DNA of 7,968 bases from Archangium sp. (GTDB taxonomy: Bacteria; Myxococcota; Myxococcia; Myxococcales; Myxococcaceae), in the NCBI GenBank assembly GCA_016793585.1, contig JAEUJR010000297.1, positions 1 to 7,968 on the forward strand. The letters run 5' to 3'. Of this stretch, positions 6,655-7,968 are shown one piece after another. Position 1 is the stretch's first letter; each line of letters starts with the position of its first letter. Made by a program: the position numbers and the translations under genes. The notes beneath the pieces are model-generated. The model was not told the DNA's origin. It was given only the letters and a program-made list of their open reading frames with translations, and did not search any database.

Positions 6655-7968
6655 ATGCGTCACCTGCTGCTGGTTCTCTTCGGTTGTTCGGCCTGTCTCT
6701 CGCCCGCAAACACCACGGCGCTCGGCGGCACGGGCGCCGTCACCTTCGACGACCGCGTGGCGCCACTCGAAGCCGCGCCCGTGTGCACCGCGTCGACTCC
6801 CGGGGCGCTCTTCGTCGACACCACCGAGATGTGGGCGCTCGAGCAGGTGCGCGGCAATCGCCTCACGGTCGCCGACCTCGACGCCGACGGCTACCCCGAC
6901 CTCGTCGTGCACGCCGTCTCGTCGAACGTGCGTCAGCTGCAGCAGCCCGATGGTGGTGCGCGGCTCGTGTGGCAGCTGATGAACCGCAAAGGGCCCGATG
7001 GCCTGCGCCGCTTCGTCGACGAGACGGGCAACGGGCTCTTCCAGGTTCGTGACGGGAGCGAGACGCACTGGCGCGCGGCCCACCTCGCGGTCTTCGGAGA
7101 CGTCGACAACGACGGCGACCTCGATGCGTTCTCGGGCACGTACGACGACCCGTCGAAGCCCGACATCGGAGACCGCAGCGAGCTGATGCTCAACGACGGC
7201 AAGGGCCACTTCTCCCTCGCGCCGCCAACGCCCGTTCGTGGCAGCGCCTCGGAGCGTCTGCCCACCACCTCGGCCACCTTCACCGACGCCGACCGCGACG
7301 GAAAGCTCGACCTCTTCGTCGGCTACTTCTACGAGTACTACGGCCGTACCTATCAAGGCCTGCAGGCGCAGCTGCTGCTCGGTCAGGGCAACGGCGGCTT
7401 CACGAAGAACACCGACCCGGCTGGCCTCACCACGACGCGCTCGGGCTTCGACACCTTCACCAATCACCGGCCTGCGTACGGCGTCACCAGCTGCGACCTC
7501 GACGACGACGGCGCGCCCGAGCTGCTCGTCAGCGCATACGGCCGGCAGAAGAACCTGCTCTACCGCAACGACGGGCGCGGCCGGTTCGTCGACCAGAGCG
7601 AGGCCTCGGGCTTCGCGGGTGACGACAACGTCGAGTACCTCGACAACGAGAACTTCAAGTGTTGGTGCACAGTGAACCAGGCCGACCCGCGCTGCGCCAC
7701 CGTCGGGCGCCCAGGCATCAACTGCGGCACCGACCCCGGCTCGAGCTGGAACGACGGCGTCGACGACCAGCCGTGGCGCAACAACGGCAACACCTTCACC
7801 ACCTGGTGCGGCGACCTCACCGGCGACGGCAAGCAGGACCTCTACAGCGCCGAGATTCACCACTTCTGGGCGGGCAAAGGCAGCGACAGCTCCGAGCTGC
7901 TGAAGAACGAGTCGATGGGCTCGAACGTGCGCTTCACACGGCCGGGCAATCAGACGACGGGCATGGGC
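6655..7968 (+). CDS. FG-GAP/VCBS repeat (CRTAC1-like) lipoprotein, 3' truncated
   Basis: The first 438 residues are visible and the frame is open at the right edge. The N-terminus, MRHLLLVLFGCSAC, is a lipoprotein signal with lipobox LFGC (Cys11; Cys14 is an alternative). Five calcium-binding loops of the D-x-D-x-D-G-x-x-D type mark FG-GAP/VCBS propeller blades: 74-82 (DLDADGYPD), 149-157 (DVDNDGDLD), 211-219 (DADRDGKLD), 281-289 (DLDDDGAPE) and 387-395 (DLTGDGKQD). The phrases L-M-L-N-D-G-K-G-H-F and L-Y-R-N-D-G-R-G-R-F-V-D are typical of CRTAC1/ASPIC-UnbV-type proteins. The ASPIC/UnbV domain itself would lie downstream and is not seen. An insert of roughly 65 residues before the last visible blade contains Cys336, Cys338, Cys347, Cys357 and Cys385. 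The likely role is a surface or periplasmic calcium-stabilised binding scaffold; the ligand is unknown. The start is the first ATG giving the lipoprotein signal. Confidence 0.92.
   Translation, partial: MRHLLLVLFGCSACLSPANTTALGGTGAVTFDDRVAPLEAAPVCTASTPGALFVDTTEMWALEQVRGNRLTVADLDADGYPDLVVHAVSSNVRQLQQPDGGARLVWQLMNRKGPDGLRRFVDETGNGLFQVRDGSETHWRAAHLAVFGDVDNDGDLDAFSGTYDDPSKPDIGDRSELMLNDGKGHFSLAPPTPVRGSASERLPTTSATFTDADRDGKLDLFVGYFYEYYGRTYQGLQAQLLLGQGNGGFTKNTDPAGLTTTRSGFDTFTNHRPAYGVTSCDLDDDGAPELLVSAYGRQKNLLYRNDGRGRFVDQSEASGFAGDDNVEYLDNENFKCWCTVNQADPRCATVGRPGINCGTDPGSSWNDGVDDQPWRNNGNTFTTWCGDLTGDGKQDLYSAEIHHFWAGKGSDSSELLKNESMGSNVRFTRPGNQTTGMG

Noticed and set aside
6613..7863. 416-codon minus-strand frame antisense to the VCBS gene
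   Set aside because: It is Val/Ala/Glu-rich with no motif. The sense frame carries five calcium-binding loops and a lipobox.
1..7968. Phage-defence, CRISPR, transposon or biosynthetic cluster
   Set aside because: No spaced repeats, transposase, integrase, nuclease/helicase or biosynthetic domains are present. Composition is even across the window, with no sign of a transferred island.

Overview
The window is very GC-rich DNA with strong G/C preference at third codon positions. It is packed with predicted secreted proteins and lipoproteins: PPC-like repeats, kelch, FG-GAP/VCBS and M16 peptidase. This style suggests a large-genome deltaproteobacterium, most likely a myxobacterium (Myxococcota). 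That assignment is inferred from gene content and composition; no marker gene is present.

Layout from left to right. (1) At 3-1277 (+) is the 3' end of a secreted protein made of three tandem ~140-residue modules, each with four cysteines. (2) At 1310-2644 (+) is a complete 444-aa lipoprotein with an N-terminal beta-type domain and a six-repeat kelch propeller. (3) At 2651-3211 (-) is a small protein with four predicted membrane segments, converging on gene 2 with only 6 bp between the stop codons. (4) An 80-bp divergent intergenic region follows, carrying a 10-bp AT-rich palindrome and a probable promoter. (5) At 3292-5997 (+) is a 901-aa exported M16 (pitrilysin/insulinase) zinc peptidase, with an active HxxEH half and an inactive half in one chain. 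(6) Fourteen bases later, at 6012-6581 (+), is miaE, a di-iron tRNA hydroxylase with its own Shine-Dalgarno sequence, almost certainly co-transcribed with the peptidase. (7) A 73-bp gap holds a nested hairpin and a possible promoter. (8) At 6655-7968 (+) is the 5' part of a calcium-binding FG-GAP/VCBS lipoprotein that runs off the right edge.

Four of the six genes (1, 2, 4 and 6) encode proteins predicted to act outside the cytoplasm or on the envelope, and gene 3 is a membrane protein. Only MiaE is cytoplasmic. Apart from the peptidase-miaE operon, nothing shows that the genes form one pathway. No gap exceeds 80 bp, and no RNA genes, insertion sequences, CRISPR arrays or phage genes were seen. 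I find no convincing new multi-gene system. The points most worth a second look are the four-cysteine modules, the peptidase-miaE coupling, the cysteine-rich insert in the VCBS protein, and the two intergenic inverted repeats.
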